Below, piece after piece: positions 25,283-34,913 of a DNA stretch of 64,000 nucleotides. Source of the stretch: Phenylobacterium sp. GTDB lineage: Bacteria > Pseudomonadota > Alphaproteobacteria > Caulobacterales > Caulobacteraceae. The position numbers and the translations under genes are program-made. The DNA lies in assembly GCA_004799545.1 (NCBI GenBank), contig SSMU01000003.1, positions 1 through 64,000 on the forward strand. Direction: 5' to 3'. The notes beneath the pieces were generated by a model. That model had not been told where the DNA came from. It ran no database searches and worked only from the letters and a program-made list of their open reading frames with translations. The first letter of the stretch is position 1, and every line of letters begins with the position of its first letter.

Positions 25283-28162
25283 TCAGCCGAACAGGCTGAG
25301 AAGCGAGGCGTTGGGATCGGTCGAGCTGGAGGGCGACGAACTGGAGCTTTGCCCGCCGGTCAGGCGGTCGAGGGCGGCCTGGTAGTTGGCGATCTGGTTG
25401 GTCAGATAGGCCGGCACCGTGCCGCTGCTCGCGGCCGCGGTCGGGTCGGGCGGGGTGGCGGCGGTCTTCAGGTCGGCATAGATCGACTGGGTGGTGGTGA
25501 TGGCGTTGCCGAGCGCGGTCAGGGCCGAATTGATGTCCGCCGTCGAGTTGAGGTCGAGGTTGGCGGGCAGCCGCAGGCCGTAGGTCTGGGCGCCCTTGTC
25601 AGCTGGGACCACGCCCTTGGTCGGGTCGACGACGGTGGCGCGCACCATGCCGGCCTTCAAACCAAGCGCCGTCAGCGCGTCATGGCCCGACGGACCGGAG
25701 ATCAGGTTGAAGGTCTCGGTGGTGGTCTCGGGGGTCAGCTCAAGCTTCACGCCATCGCCGCTGTCCACCTGCTGGACGTTGATGTCGAAGAAGCCGGCGT
25801 TGCGGATCTTCTGGGTCAGGGTTGCGACGGTTTCCGTGGGGTCGATGGTGATCGTGCGGGCCGGGAAGTTGCCGGCCTGGATCTGGAAGGAGTCGCCGGC
25901 CCTCGCCGAGGTCGCCGAGGTGATCAGCGGCGAGGTGTCGGACTGGATCGTGCCGGTCGGCAGGCCCAGGCGGTCGAGCGCGCTGCCGCCGCTGGCGTCA
26001 ACGGCGATCGATTCCGGCACGTCCATCTGGTCGGTCGAGGTGAAGCGCCGCGCGTAGGTCACCGCGCCCGCGCCCACGTTGAGGCCGGCCACGAAACCGT
26101 CCTGCTGGCCCAGCGGCGTCAGGCCGCCCGGCAGCGTCGTCTGGGTGGTTCCGGTCAGCCAGACCTGGCCGCCGGCCACCGTGGCCCCGGTCACCTTGTC
26201 CGAGCCCGCGCCGCCGTAATAGGCCACCGCGTCGCTGGCGGTGGAGGCGAGATTGGTGGAGATCTGCGCCCCGAAGCCGTCCATCTGGCCGCCACGGGCG
26301 CTGGTGGTGTTGCCGACATTGAGGTTGGCGGCCGTGCCGCCGCCGATCAGCAGGTTGCCAGTGCCGTCCAGGCCGATCGCGTCGACCGAGCCACCGCCGA
26401 GCGTGCCGAGGTTGCGGCTGCCGGTCAGCGTCATCTGTTTGGGATTGGTGACGTCGAAGCTGCGCACCATGCCGCTGGAGCCGTCCTGGCCGGCCACATA
26501 GACGGTGTTGTTGCTGACCACGATGCCGGAGACGCTGTCGTCGGCCGAGGAGCCGAACTGCTTGGTCGAGAGCACCTTGCCGTTGGCGTCGTAGGCCGTG
26601 AGGTAGCCGTCCTGGCCGCCGGCCGAGGCGCCGCCGGCGATCGAGCCCTGGGTCTGGCCGGCCACATAGACGTTGCCGCTGCCGTCGAAGGCGACCGCGG
26701 TGGCCTGGTCCGCGCCGGATGCGCCCTGCCGTTGGCTCCAGACCTCGTTGCCCTGGTTGTCGTAGAGGGTGGTGAAGCTCTGGCTGACCGTCGGATCAAC
26801 GCCGGAATCGCCGACGTTCAGATCGCCGGTCACCGAGCCGGCGATCGCCACCTGGCCGGTGGCGCTGACCGCCAGCGACATGCCGCTAGCCGTGGTCCCG
26901 GCGCCCAGGGTGCGGGTGTAGACGATGTTGCCGGCGGAATCGTACTTCAGCAGCACCGCGTCCTGGTTGCCCTTGATCGGCTGGCCGTTCACCGTGCCGG
27001 TGGCGTCGGCCAACATATAGACCGAGCCGTCGGCGCCGGTGGTCGTTGCGGCGACGTTGCTCACCCCGGCCGGCAGCTGCTCGGAGAACACCTGGCCCGC
27101 GGTGTAGTTGGTGTCGTTCGGCCGGTGCGCCGCATCGGAGCCGTCGCCGGCCTCCAGCTTCATCAGCTGTTGGTGGGTGTCGTCGGTGGTGGCGGGCGTC
27201 GTCGGAGTGCTGGTCGCCGTGCTGCTGGACGATGACGGCAGGGCCGGATTGCCGGCCGTCGAGCTGACATAGACCGCCGCCTGGGTGGTCGGCGCCGAGA
27301 AGGTCACCGAGCCGGCCTGCAGGCCGCTGAACGAGAAGGCGTACTGGTCCTGGGCAGGCGCGATGGTGGTGACCACGCCGCCGATGGTCATGGTCTGGGC
27401 CGCGGTCGTGGTGGTGGCCACCGACACCCGCGTGGCGACGCCCGCCGCGGTCAGCTGGGTGTTCATATAGGCCGCGACCGTGCTCATGGTCCGCGGCGTC
27501 GAGCCCATGTCCGCCAGGTTGAAGTTCACCGTGGCGCTACCACCGTTGACCTTCTGGATGGTGGCGCTGAACTGCACGTTCCCTTGGAACGCCGCCACCG
27601 GCGCGCTGGTCGAATTGGCGGCGATCGGGGCGGTCGTATAGGTGTCGGAGCCCAGCACCGTGCCGGCGATCGGATCGACCTTCGGGATCACCGCCGAAGA
27701 GGTCTCCGAGGACGTGACCGTCCCCTCGGTGAGGCGGAACTCGTCGAACGTGGTCGTCCCGAGGTAGCTGCTGAGCTCGGTCATGCCGCGCTGGAAGGCC
27801 GCCTTGATGGCCGGCAGCTGGAATTGCGAGGTTGACGGGTCGTTGGCGGCGGTCGCCAGCGCCTGCAGCATCTGCAGCCCCTGGTTCACCGCGAACAGCT
27901 TCTTGTAGTCGGCGTTGGCGTTCGACACGTCGACCTGCGCCGCGCTCTCGTTGATGAACTTCTGGCCGCTCAGGGCGGCGGTCACCAGGGAGTTCTGGGT
28001 CGGTTGGGCCGTGCCCGAGGCCCAGGGCGCGTCGGGCACCGCCGCCGCGGTGGTCGACGTCGCACTGCTGTTCGCCGCCGAATTGCCAAGCGCGGCCACG
28101 GCCTGGCTCGTCTTGGCCTGGTACCAGCTCAGCAGGATGTTCGGATCGAAGCCAATAGTCAC
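25283..28162 (-). CDS. FlaEY-like flagellin-locus protein with beta-propeller repeats
   Basis: 959 residues, GTG start. The middle (about 330-720) has SBBP-type beta-propeller repeats, each with a motif like GNVYVAGQTQGS or GSVYMLADATGT followed by QDGYLTAYDANGKV. The N-terminus is helical with residues resembling flagellin assembly regions, the last third contains a flagellin/hook-like hypervariable fold, and it ends NASLLSLFG, like the two flagellin-type proteins upstream. In Caulobacter the corresponding locus protein FlaEY (FlaE) is needed for normal flagellin synthesis or assembly. I assign this by composition and position, not by alignment. Confidence 0.65.
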   Translation of the reverse strand: MTIGFDPNILLSWYQAKTSQAVAALGNSAANSSATSTTAAAVPDAPWASGTAQPTQNSLVTAALSGQKFINESAAQVDVSNANADYKKLFAVNQGLQMLQALATAANDPSTSQFQLPAIKAAFQRGMTELSSYLGTTTFDEFRLTEGTVTSSETSSAVIPKVDPIAGTVLGSDTYTTAPIAANSTSAPVAAFQGNVQFSATIQKVNGGSATVNFNLADMGSTPRTMSTVAAYMNTQLTAAGVATRVSVATTTTAAQTMTIGGVVTTIAPAQDQYAFSFSGLQAGSVTFSAPTTQAAVYVSSTAGNPALPSSSSSTATSTPTTPATTDDTHQQLMKLEAGDGSDAAHRPNDTNYTAGQVFSEQLPAGVSNVAATTTGADGSVYMLADATGTVNGQPIKGNQDAVLLKYDSAGNIVYTRTLGAGTTASGMSLAVSATGQVAIAGSVTGDLNVGDSGVDPTVSQSFTTLYDNQGNEVWSQRQGASGADQATAVAFDGSGNVYVAGQTQGSIAGGASAGGQDGYLTAYDANGKVLSTKQFGSSADDSVSGIVVSNNTVYVAGQDGSSGMVRSFDVTNPKQMTLTGSRNLGTLGGGSVDAIGLDGTGNLLIGGGTAANLNVGNTTSARGGQMDGFGAQISTNLASTASDAVAYYGGAGSDKVTGATVAGGQVWLTGTTQTTLPGGLTPLGQQDGFVAGLNVGAGAVTYARRFTSTDQMDVPESIAVDASGGSALDRLGLPTGTIQSDTSPLITSATSARAGDSFQIQAGNFPARTITIDPTETVATLTQKIRNAGFFDINVQQVDSGDGVKLELTPETTTETFNLISGPSGHDALTALGLKAGMVRATVVDPTKGVVPADKGAQTYGLRLPANLDLNSTADINSALTALGNAITTTQSIYADLKTAATPPDPTAAASSGTVPAYLTNQIANYQAALDRLTGGQSSSSSPSSSTDPNASLLSLFG

Positions 28163-28266
28163 GACGCGACGCCCTAGGACAGACTCACCGCTCCAGTGTC
28201 GGCGAGCAGGGCTGACGATGCGTTAAGATCGCGGCGATTTCCGCAGGCGGTCGCCTGAGGGGGCGC

Positions 28267-29082
28267 CTAGTCGTCGCGGAACAGCGACAGCAGCGCCTGC
28301 GGGGCCTGGTTGGCGACGCCGGAGCTCTGCCCGGACAGCATCTGCTGCACCGAGAGCGCCTGCAGCCGCGCGGTGTCGGCGGAGAGGTCCGTGGTCCCGC
28401 CGGCCCCGGCCAGCGAGCTCTGCAGCTGGCTGACCACGCCGAGCTGCGCCTGGATCTGGTCCGACTGGCCGCCCATCTGGCCGAGCTGCGTCGCCACGGA
28501 ACTGCTCGCCTGATCCACCTGGTCCAGCAGGCTCGCCAGGTCGTCGGAAGAGCCCGTGAGGTCGGTCCCAGCCAGGCCGACCACCGGGCCTGCGGTGGTG
28601 AAGTCCTGCGGCGTCAGGCTCAGCGTCGTGTTTCCGCTGAGGCCGGCGTTGAACTGCAGGTCGCTGCTCGAGGCGCCGTTCAGCATGGTGACGCCCTGGA
28701 ACGAGGCTGAGCCGGCGATCTGGTCCACCGTCTGCAAGAGCTGCTGATAGTCGTCGTTGAGCGCGCTCTGCTGGTCCGGCGTCGAGTTGGTCTGGGCGGC
28801 GACCACCTTCTCGCGCATCGTCGCCAGCAGGTCGGCGATCGTACCGCCGGCGCTGAGGCCCACGTCAGAGATCGAGGCGGCCTTGTTGAGGCTGTCCTGG
28901 ACCGACAGGATGGCGTTCACGCTCGGGTCGTTGGACCCCGAATAGATGACCGCCGGGTCCTGGCTCGAGTCGGTGTTGGTGTCGGCGCCGGCGGGGGTCG
29001 CCGTCGTCGAGGTGCGGTTGGCCTGCGCATTCTCCTGCGCCAGCAAGGCCGCCAGGGAACTTCCATTCACGCTCGTCACCAT
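28267..29082 (-). CDS. Atypical flagellin-like protein
   Basis: 271 residues. It lacks the usual MALNSINTN start but has a flagellin-type coiled core (LATMREKVVAAQ, LNDDYQQLLQTVDQIAGSASFQGVTMLNG) and a flagellin-like end (LSVQQMLSGQSSGVANQAPQALLSLF). It is probably an export substrate or minor filament/junction protein, perhaps the FlaY counterpart. The gene stands between the FlaEY-like gene and flaG; a 104-bp gap separates it from the former. Confidence 0.75.
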   Translation of the reverse strand: MVTSVNGSSLAALLAQENAQANRTSTTATPAGADTNTDSSQDPAVIYSGSNDPSVNAILSVQDSLNKAASISDVGLSAGGTIADLLATMREKVVAAQTNSTPDQQSALNDDYQQLLQTVDQIAGSASFQGVTMLNGASSSDLQFNAGLSGNTTLSLTPQDFTTAGPVVGLAGTDLTGSSDDLASLLDQVDQASSSVATQLGQMGGQSDQIQAQLGVVSQLQSSLAGAGGTTDLSADTARLQALSVQQMLSGQSSGVANQAPQALLSLFRDD

Positions 29083-29259
29083 CTCACGCCCTCGTTCGTC
29101 AGCTCAGAGGCGCGGTCCGCGCCCGATAGCCTAGAAGAGCCGTGAGTCCCTGCTTTGTGGTTAACAAAACGCCAATTGGCCGCGCGCCGATGCGTCGGCG
29201 GCGGTGGGACCGCATTTCGCGGCCGCTGCGAAGCCCGCCTGCTGCGGGCGAAGAAACCT

Positions 29260-29541
29260 TCAGGCCTTGGCCTTGACCACGGACCCCGCGGTGTAGCCGT
29301 TGGCCTCGGGCAGCTGGACCACCTGTTCCCGCGGGAGCTCGAGCACAACGGCTCCGGTCCGGCGGTCGATGGTCTTGTAGACGTAGCCTCCGCCAACCCC
29401 AGGATCCGGTTCGATCACCAGCCGCAGGTCGGCGGGATCGTCCTGGATGATCGCGGCGTCGGACTGAGGCGAAGGCGGTGCGGGCGCCGGCGTGACGCCG
29501 GAAGCGGGCAACGCGATCTTGAGATTGAGCTTGGTCTCCAT
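29260..29541 (-). CDS. flaG: FlaG family flagellar protein
   Basis: 93 residues. The C-terminal half VYKTIDRRTGAVVLELPREQVVQL matches the FlaG signature; the N-terminal part is a flexible proline/alanine-rich stretch. FlaG proteins influence filament length; the exact role in this group is not settled. ATG at 29541 is chosen because the longer frame upstream reads antisense-like through the flagellin terminator. It lies downstream of the flagellin gene. Confidence 0.85.
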   Translation of the reverse strand: METKLNLKIALPASGVTPAPAPPSPQSDAAIIQDDPADLRLVIEPDPGVGGGYVYKTIDRRTGAVVLELPREQVVQLPEANGYTAGSVVKAKA

Positions 29542-29592
29542 CGGTGTTCCATCCGCCGGATGGACCGGAAGACGGCTCCTCTTGCCAAGAAA

Positions 29593-29618
29593 CGGCGGGG
29601 AGGTCGCCCTCCCCGCCG
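29593..29618 (-). terminator. Intrinsic terminator of flagellin gene
   Basis: On the minus strand CGGCGGGGAGG pairs perfectly with CCTCCCCGCCG over 11 bp around a 4-base loop, followed by TTTCTT. It lies 45-70 bp after the flagellin stop codon, so flagellin is mostly monocistronic and flaG needs its own promoter or read-through. Confidence 0.8.
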
Positions 29619-29662
29619 CCGACTTGAGACGGCGGCCGCGCCTAGGGCGCGACCGTCGAACC

Positions 29663-30562
29663 TTAGCGGAAGAGGCCGAGCAGAATGCCGGTCGACTGGT
29701 TGGCGATCGACAGCGCCTGCACGCCAAGCTGCTGCTTGGTCTGCAGGGACTGCAGGTTGGCGCTTTCCTGAGCCAGGTTGGCGTCGACGAGGTTGCCCAC
29801 GCCGGCGGTCAGGCTGTCCTGCTCCTGCGACACCAGGGTGATCTGGTTGTCGATGGAGGTGGAGTCCACGCCGAAGCTGGACATCCCTTGGGTCACCGAC
29901 TTCATGGCGGCGTCGATGGTGGTCATCGCCGAAGCCGCCGCCGCACCCGTGCCGTCGGCCCAGGCCGTGGAGGCGCCCGTCACCTGGTCAACGGTGGCCG
30001 TCGTCGCCGGAGCGGTGACGGTGCCGGCGGTGACCGTCAGCGCGCCGGAAAACACGGTGGCCGCGTTCAGGCTGTTGTGCGCCGAGGTGATCTTGATCGC
30101 GCCGTCGGAGGAGCCGATGGCCGAGATGGCGCCCGACGAGGCGTCAACCAGGTTCACGCCGTTGAACGACGCCGACGCGATGACGTTGGCGTAGCTCTGA
30201 GCGAGCTTCTGGAACTGGGTCTGATACTGAGTGCGCGAGTTGTCGTCGATGCCTGCGTCGGAGGCTGACAGGGCGGCCTCACGCATCTGCGTCAGGATCG
30301 ACGTCATCTGATCACCGGCCTGCAGGGTCGTGTCGAGGACCGACTTGCCGTTGTTCAGAGAGTTCGTGACCGCATCGAGCGAGGAGGCTTGCGCCTTCTC
30401 AGTTTGCGCGATGGCCCAGACGGCGCCGTTGTCCTTGGCGCTCGCGATCTTCAGGCCGGTCGAAACGCGGTTCTGAGTCGTGGCGAGCTGGTTTTGCGTG
30501 TCGGCCAGGCTCTGGAGAGCCACCATGGCGCCGACGTTCGTGTTAATGGAGTTCATAGCCAT
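29663..30562 (-). CDS. Flagellin
   Basis: 299 residues, the usual alpha flagellin length. N-terminal D0/D1 region: NSINTNVGAMVALQSLADTQ, VSTGLKIASAKDNGAVWAIAQ; C-terminal region: LGVQALSIANQSTGILLGLFR. The central domain is short, rich in A, T and V. It polymerises into the flagellar filament after export by the flagellar type III system. ATG with GAAGGA at about 10 nt. The 262-bp region upstream should hold its promoter and the mRNA leader that FlbT targets in Caulobacter; no convincing sigma-54 box with standard spacing was found. Confidence 0.95.
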   Translation of the reverse strand: MAMNSINTNVGAMVALQSLADTQNQLATTQNRVSTGLKIASAKDNGAVWAIAQTEKAQASSLDAVTNSLNNGKSVLDTTLQAGDQMTSILTQMREAALSASDAGIDDNSRTQYQTQFQKLAQSYANVIASASFNGVNLVDASSGAISAIGSSDGAIKITSAHNSLNAATVFSGALTVTAGTVTAPATTATVDQVTGASTAWADGTGAAAASAMTTIDAAMKSVTQGMSSFGVDSTSIDNQITLVSQEQDSLTAGVGNLVDANLAQESANLQSLQTKQQLGVQALSIANQSTGILLGLFR

Positions 30563-30824
30563 TGCACTAAATCCTTCTTCTCAGGTCCGACGTCGTTCTG
30601 GCGCCGGGGGCTTTTTGCCCGCTTGCCAAGAAGCATAGTCAGCCTTGACGGCTGGTTAAAATCCTGAAGAAAACCTCGAATCGCTAGGAAAAACTGGCCC
30701 CCAGGACCAATCCGACCCGGCAAATCTGGCCTAGTCTCGCCGCAACTTTCGCCAGCGCGCACGACAACACGAAGCCGCCGGAGGCGGGCCGGTCGAGGGA
30801 CGGATTCGATTTCGGGAGACGCCG

Positions 30825-31199
30825 TCAGGCGGCGGCGGAGGACGCGTCGTTGCGGGGCTCGAGCCCCTGCATCATCAACTTGTTGACGTCGATCAGCGGG
30901 CCGAACTCGGCCTCGTTGCGCATGATGGCGCTGGTGTGGCGGTTCACCCAGAGGCTGAGCGAGATGATGTTGGCCCGCAGCTGCCGGGGCAGTTGGTTGG
31001 CCGAGCCCGCGCAGTCGGTGGCCAGCACCGACCACATGCGGCGGTTCCAGTCGAGCGCGTCCATCCGCCCGGACAGGTCGCCGCGATCGAGCTCGGCGGC
31101 CGCGATCAGGGCGCGAGTGACCTGGCCGAACAGCCGGTACTCGATGTCCCTGGGCGATTCAGCCCTAGCGGCTGCTTGTTGGTACGCCTGTACCGACAT
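30825..31199 (-). CDS. flaF: Flagellar biosynthesis regulator/chaperone FlaF
   Basis: 124 residues. [31 protein letters not shown] and [35 protein letters not shown] are diagnostic of FlaF. In Caulobacter FlaF is required for flagellin production and acts as a flagellin chaperone that opposes FlbT. The start (31199) lies inside the 3' end of flbT, giving a 35-bp overlap and tight coupling. Confidence 0.95.
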   Translation of the reverse strand: MSVQAYQQAAARAESPRDIEYRLFGQVTRALIAAAELDRGDLSGRMDALDWNRRMWSVLATDCAGSANQLPRQLRANIISLSLWVNRHTSAIMRNEAEFGPLIDVNKLMMQGLEPRNDASSAAA

Positions 31200-31584
31200 T
31201 CCCCAACCTCTCGTCCTCGTACTCAATCAACTTCCGGCAAAGCATGAGAGCCTTGTAGTACTCGCCGGACATGCACAGCTTCGAAATCTCGACGCAGTCC
31301 ACCAGGATCTTGGCGTTGCTGATCGCACCCATGAACTCGGTCAGACGCTGCGCGAACTCGTGATAGTAAGTCTGGGCCCCACCCTCATCCAGGTACATCA
31401 TCATCACGGGAAAATAGATGCGACGGGCGGGCGTCGTCGCGTCGTCCGCCTGCATGATGTCCTTTTCCCGCAGCACGGAGGCCTTGTTCTGCAGGACCAG
31501 GATCCCCCGGCGGTCGCCGTTCTGCACGACAGCCCCGTTGAGGACGAACTTCTCTCCCGGCTTCAGCGATAGTTTGAGCGGCAC
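31165..31584 (-). CDS. flbT: Flagellin mRNA-binding repressor FlbT
   Basis: 139 residues from the GTG at 31584, which has an AGGAG site six bases upstream. [26 protein letters not shown] and [12 protein letters not shown], with a long helical C-terminus, identify FlbT. In Caulobacter FlbT binds the 5' leader of flagellin mRNA and promotes its decay until the hook is finished. It is the first gene of the flbT-flaF pair. Confidence 0.95.
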   Translation of the reverse strand: MPLKLSLKPGEKFVLNGAVVQNGDRRGILVLQNKASVLREKDIMQADDATTPARRIYFPVMMMYLDEGGAQTYYHEFAQRLTEFMGAISNAKILVDCVEISKLCMSGEYYKALMLCRKLIEYEDERLGNVGTGVPTSSR

Positions 31585-31812
31585 GTCGGCTCCTGATCCC
31601 TCATGGCTGCGAACCGCTCCCTCTCGATTCGCGCGGAATCCCATTGTCGCTGTTCAGCGGGCCCGACGCACATCACGCATACCGTGAGAGGCGTTAACGC
31701 GGCCTTGCAGCGCCGCAACGCCGGCTGAAACATGCCGGAACGCCCACGACGGCTGGGGGTTGAACCTTCTAGGGACGCCGCGCTGCGGCCCACGCCTTCA
31801 AGGAGACCTCCC

Positions 31813-32361
31813 ATGGCCGGCGGCCACTTCGACGCGGATTCCGACGACTTCGACGCCCAGGACCAGGCGGAAACCTTCGACGAGAGCAATGTGGTCGGCG
31901 GCGAAGGCGATTCCGAGCTGGGCTTCGAGTCGCCCTCACGCCCGGCTTCGGACATGCGCACCTTCGAGGAGCTGCCCGACGTGGAGGACTACACCACCGC
32001 CGACGGCGACCGGGACGACGACGAGGCCCTCGCCCTCGACGCCGACGAGTTCGACGAGGACGCCGTCGACGACAACGACACCGAGGAGGACGACGAGCTC
32101 GACTACCGCGCCGCCACCGAGGAGCGCGAGGACGACCTCGACGGCCTGGGGCCGGAGGACGGCTTCAACGAGGACCGCATCGACGCCCGCAGCGACATCG
32201 AGGGCCTGGGCGAGGACGTCGAGGACGCCGACCAGGTCACCGGCGGCGAGGACGACTTCACCAACTTCCAGTCCAAGGGCCTCGACGACGACGACCTCAA
32301 GCGCCTCGGCTATTCCGAGGACGGCCCGGACGGCGCCCGCGCCAAGCCGAACGAGCGTTAG
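31813..32361 (+). CDS. Very acidic low-complexity protein
   Basis: 182 residues with about one third aspartate and glutamate and no predicted membrane or signal segment. ATG at 31813 follows AGGAGA by seven bases. Similar acidic proteins in relatives carry only generic names; I do not recognise a fold. It may be intrinsically disordered, perhaps a nucleic-acid mimic, but nothing in the sequence proves this. A perfect hairpin begins directly after its stop codon. Confidence 0.7.
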   Translation: MAGGHFDADSDDFDAQDQAETFDESNVVGGEGDSELGFESPSRPASDMRTFEELPDVEDYTTADGDRDDDEALALDADEFDEDAVDDNDTEEDDELDYRAATEEREDDLDGLGPEDGFNEDRIDARSDIEGLGEDVEDADQVTGGEDDFTNFQSKGLDDDDLKRLGYSEDGPDGARAKPNER

Positions 32362-32507
32362 GTCTGTCCCTCCCCCGGTGGGGAGGGACAGACCGCGAAG
32401 CGGTCAGGGTCGGGAAGTGCGGGCCAGGACTCCGACTCCTGAGCTTGATCCCCACTCGCCGCCCGGCCTGAGCTTCGCTCGGTCCACCCTCCCCGTTGCG
32501 GGGAGGG
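32362..32507. repeat. Compound palindromic element (REPIN-like), copy 1
   Basis: Starts with a perfect 14-bp hairpin (32362-32393, arms GTCTGTCCCTCCCC) immediately after the acidic protein stop and ends with a second hairpin (32487-32507, arms CCCTCCCCG) in a region of about 146 bp. Both share the CCCTCCCC/GGGGAGGG core found again at 37992-38127. Probably a mobile-type intergenic repeat; the first hairpin can also end transcription. Confidence 0.7.
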
Positions 32508-32597
32508 ATTGGCCCTTGAATGTCTTGCGCCGCCCTTTAGTCTGCCCGGTTGAAACAACTGTTCGAAACGCGGGCCGTCGCCCGCCCGGGAGCCGGA

Positions 32598-33467
<870 letters not shown>

Positions 33468-33531
33468 GCGGCGGTAACAGCCGTTACATCGAATTCACTC
33501 GCTTTCTGAGAGGGCTCCGGCCAGATTCCTC

Positions 33532-33580
33532 GCGCGCCTTCAGGCGAAGTGGGTACCGGTTCGACGCCCGGAAGGCGCGC
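33532..33580. repeat. Palindromic intergenic element with 10-bp outer arms
   Basis: GCGCGCCTTC (33532-33541) and GAAGGCGCGC (33571-33580) are perfect inverted repeats. The interior GCGAAGTGGGTACCGGTTCG resembles the alphaproteobacterial intergenic motif with a GTGG...CCGGTT core. It lies 65 bp after the MoxR stop. Confidence 0.65.
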
Positions 33581-33607
33581 CAGTCAAAAGCGGGCGCGCA
33601 TCCGGAC

Positions 33608-33630
33608 GCAAAAGGTGGGACCACTTTTGC
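33608..33630. repeat. GCAAAA-GTGG hairpin repeat, copy A
   Basis: Inverted repeat GCAAAAGGTGG/CCACTTTTGC within a stretch of about 50 bp (33598-33649) that recurs almost unchanged at 39527-39580, including the flanking CCGGACG and TGGCTGTCGC. The two copies are 5.9 kb apart in separate gaps. Confidence 0.7.
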
Positions 33631-33665
33631 TGGCTGTCGCGCTCAGAACGGACGGAGCCCTTTCT

Positions 33666-34520
33666 ATGCGAGCCATCGCCCTTGCTGCAGTGTCGACCCT
33701 GGCGCTGAGCGCCGCGGCCTGCGCGCCCCACGTCAACTATGCGGCGCGGACCAAGCTCGACTGCCCCGACACCCAGGGCGAACTCACCCGCACGAGCGTC
33801 GCCCCAGACGGCCGCTCCTGCCTCTACAAATCCGGCGACGTCGAGGTGGCCCTGCAGCTGACGCCGGTCAGCGGCGGCGACGCCTACGCCACCCTGAAAG
33901 GCGTCGAGACCTCCCTGGTGGGCGCACAGGACGACAAGGCCGACAGCGCCGCTGACAAGGCCTCCGACACCGCCGACAAGGCGTCCGACACGGCAGCCAA
34001 GCCGGCCGAGAAGGCGGCCGCCCCCTCCCCCGCCGCCACCGACGCCGTGGGCAAGGCGGCCCGCGAAGCCGCCGACGACGCCGGCCACGGCAGCGTCCAC
34101 GACAGCGACTGGAACAGCGACGACAAGTCCAGCGTCGAGGTCGACAAGAACGGCAAGACCGTCGACCACGCCCACGTGAGCCTGCCCGGCATCCACATCG
34201 ACGCCGACGGCGACAACGCCAAGGTCGACGTGGCCGGCATCCACATCGACGCCAACGACGACCACCAGACGATGCACATCATCCGCGACGTGCGCCTGCA
34301 GGGCGAGGCCTTCTCCCGCGAGAAGCGCGGCCTGCGCGCCACCTTCATGGCCAAGCGCGAGAACCTGCCCGGCGGCTACGAGTTCGTGGGCTACGAGGCC
34401 TCAGGCCCCAAGACCGGGCCGCTCACCGTGGCCATCGTCAAGTCGCACGACGACATCGACAACGGCAACCGGCTCTACCACGACATCGAGCGCCTGGTCC
34501 GCCGCAACGGCGGCGCCTAA
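33666..34520 (+). CDS. Putative lipoprotein with repeated aspartate/histidine motifs
   Basis: 284 residues, lipoprotein signal ending in LSAAAC (Cys19). Residues about 80-130 are alanine/lysine/aspartate repeats (ADKASDT repeated). Residues about 170-195 carry two copies of a GIHIDA(D/N) motif (SLPGIHIDADGDNAKV, VAGIHIDANDD), possibly beta-strand repeats. The end VKSHDDIDNGNRLYHDIERLVRRN is more ordered. No family recognised. It overlaps the convergent gene by 4 bp. Confidence 0.72.
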   Translation: MRAIALAAVSTLALSAAACAPHVNYAARTKLDCPDTQGELTRTSVAPDGRSCLYKSGDVEVALQLTPVSGGDAYATLKGVETSLVGAQDDKADSAADKASDTADKASDTAAKPAEKAAAPSPAATDAVGKAAREAADDAGHGSVHDSDWNSDDKSSVEVDKNGKTVDHAHVSLPGIHIDADGDNAKVDVAGIHIDANDDHQTMHIIRDVRLQGEAFSREKRGLRATFMAKRENLPGGYEFVGYEASGPKTGPLTVAIVKSHDDIDNGNRLYHDIERLVRRNGGA

Positions 34521-34897
34521 CCCGCCGGCTGCACCTCGACCACCTTGTAGGTCAGCGGACGGCCGTCCTCGTCGGTGATGGTCACGTACTCGCCCACGGC
34601 GAAACGGTGCTCGCCCAGCCGGTAGACCGGCTCGTCGTCGTTGGCGTCGGTGTCGTCGTAGTCGAAGAACCAGCGCTGGCCGCGCCGCGCCAGGCGGCCG
34701 TCCACCGGATCCTCGTCCGGCGAGAAGCGGCGCACCACGCAGCGCTCGCGGCTCTTCGAATAGCTGCCCTCGTCGAGATGGCCCTCGCCGGTCAGCGGCG
34801 CGGTCAAGGCATAGCCGCGATGATCGTCCCCGCCGGAGAATTCCGTTCCGGGATTGCGGGCGAGCCGCATCACGATCCGCGAGAGGGGCATGGGCAT
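34517..34897 (-). CDS. Conserved-looking hypothetical protein
   Basis: 126 residues, soluble, beginning MPMPLSRIVMRLARNPG. The pattern EYVTITDEDGRPLTYKVVEVQP at the end resembles a small beta-barrel; the middle has charged loops (DYDDTDANDDEPVY). No name can be given. Located between a lipoprotein (4-bp convergent overlap) and the universal stress protein (16 bp downstream of that gene start). Confidence 0.7.
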   Translation of the reverse strand: MPMPLSRIVMRLARNPGTEFSGGDDHRGYALTAPLTGEGHLDEGSYSKSRERCVVRRFSPDEDPVDGRLARRGQRWFFDYDDTDANDDEPVYRLGEHRFAVGEYVTITDEDGRPLTYKVVEVQPAG

Positions 34898-34913
34898 GGG
34901 ATGACCTCGTAAG

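Noticed and set aside
24545..27235. 896-residue plus-strand frame opposite the FlaEY-like gene
   Set aside because: Composition is all A/G/R/H/V/D without hydrophobic or conserved pattern; the minus strand has the coherent protein.
30563..30824. Sigma-54 promoter for flagellin
   Set aside because: Several GG...GC pairs occur but all have wrong spacing (8-9 or 13 instead of 11 positions), so none was called.
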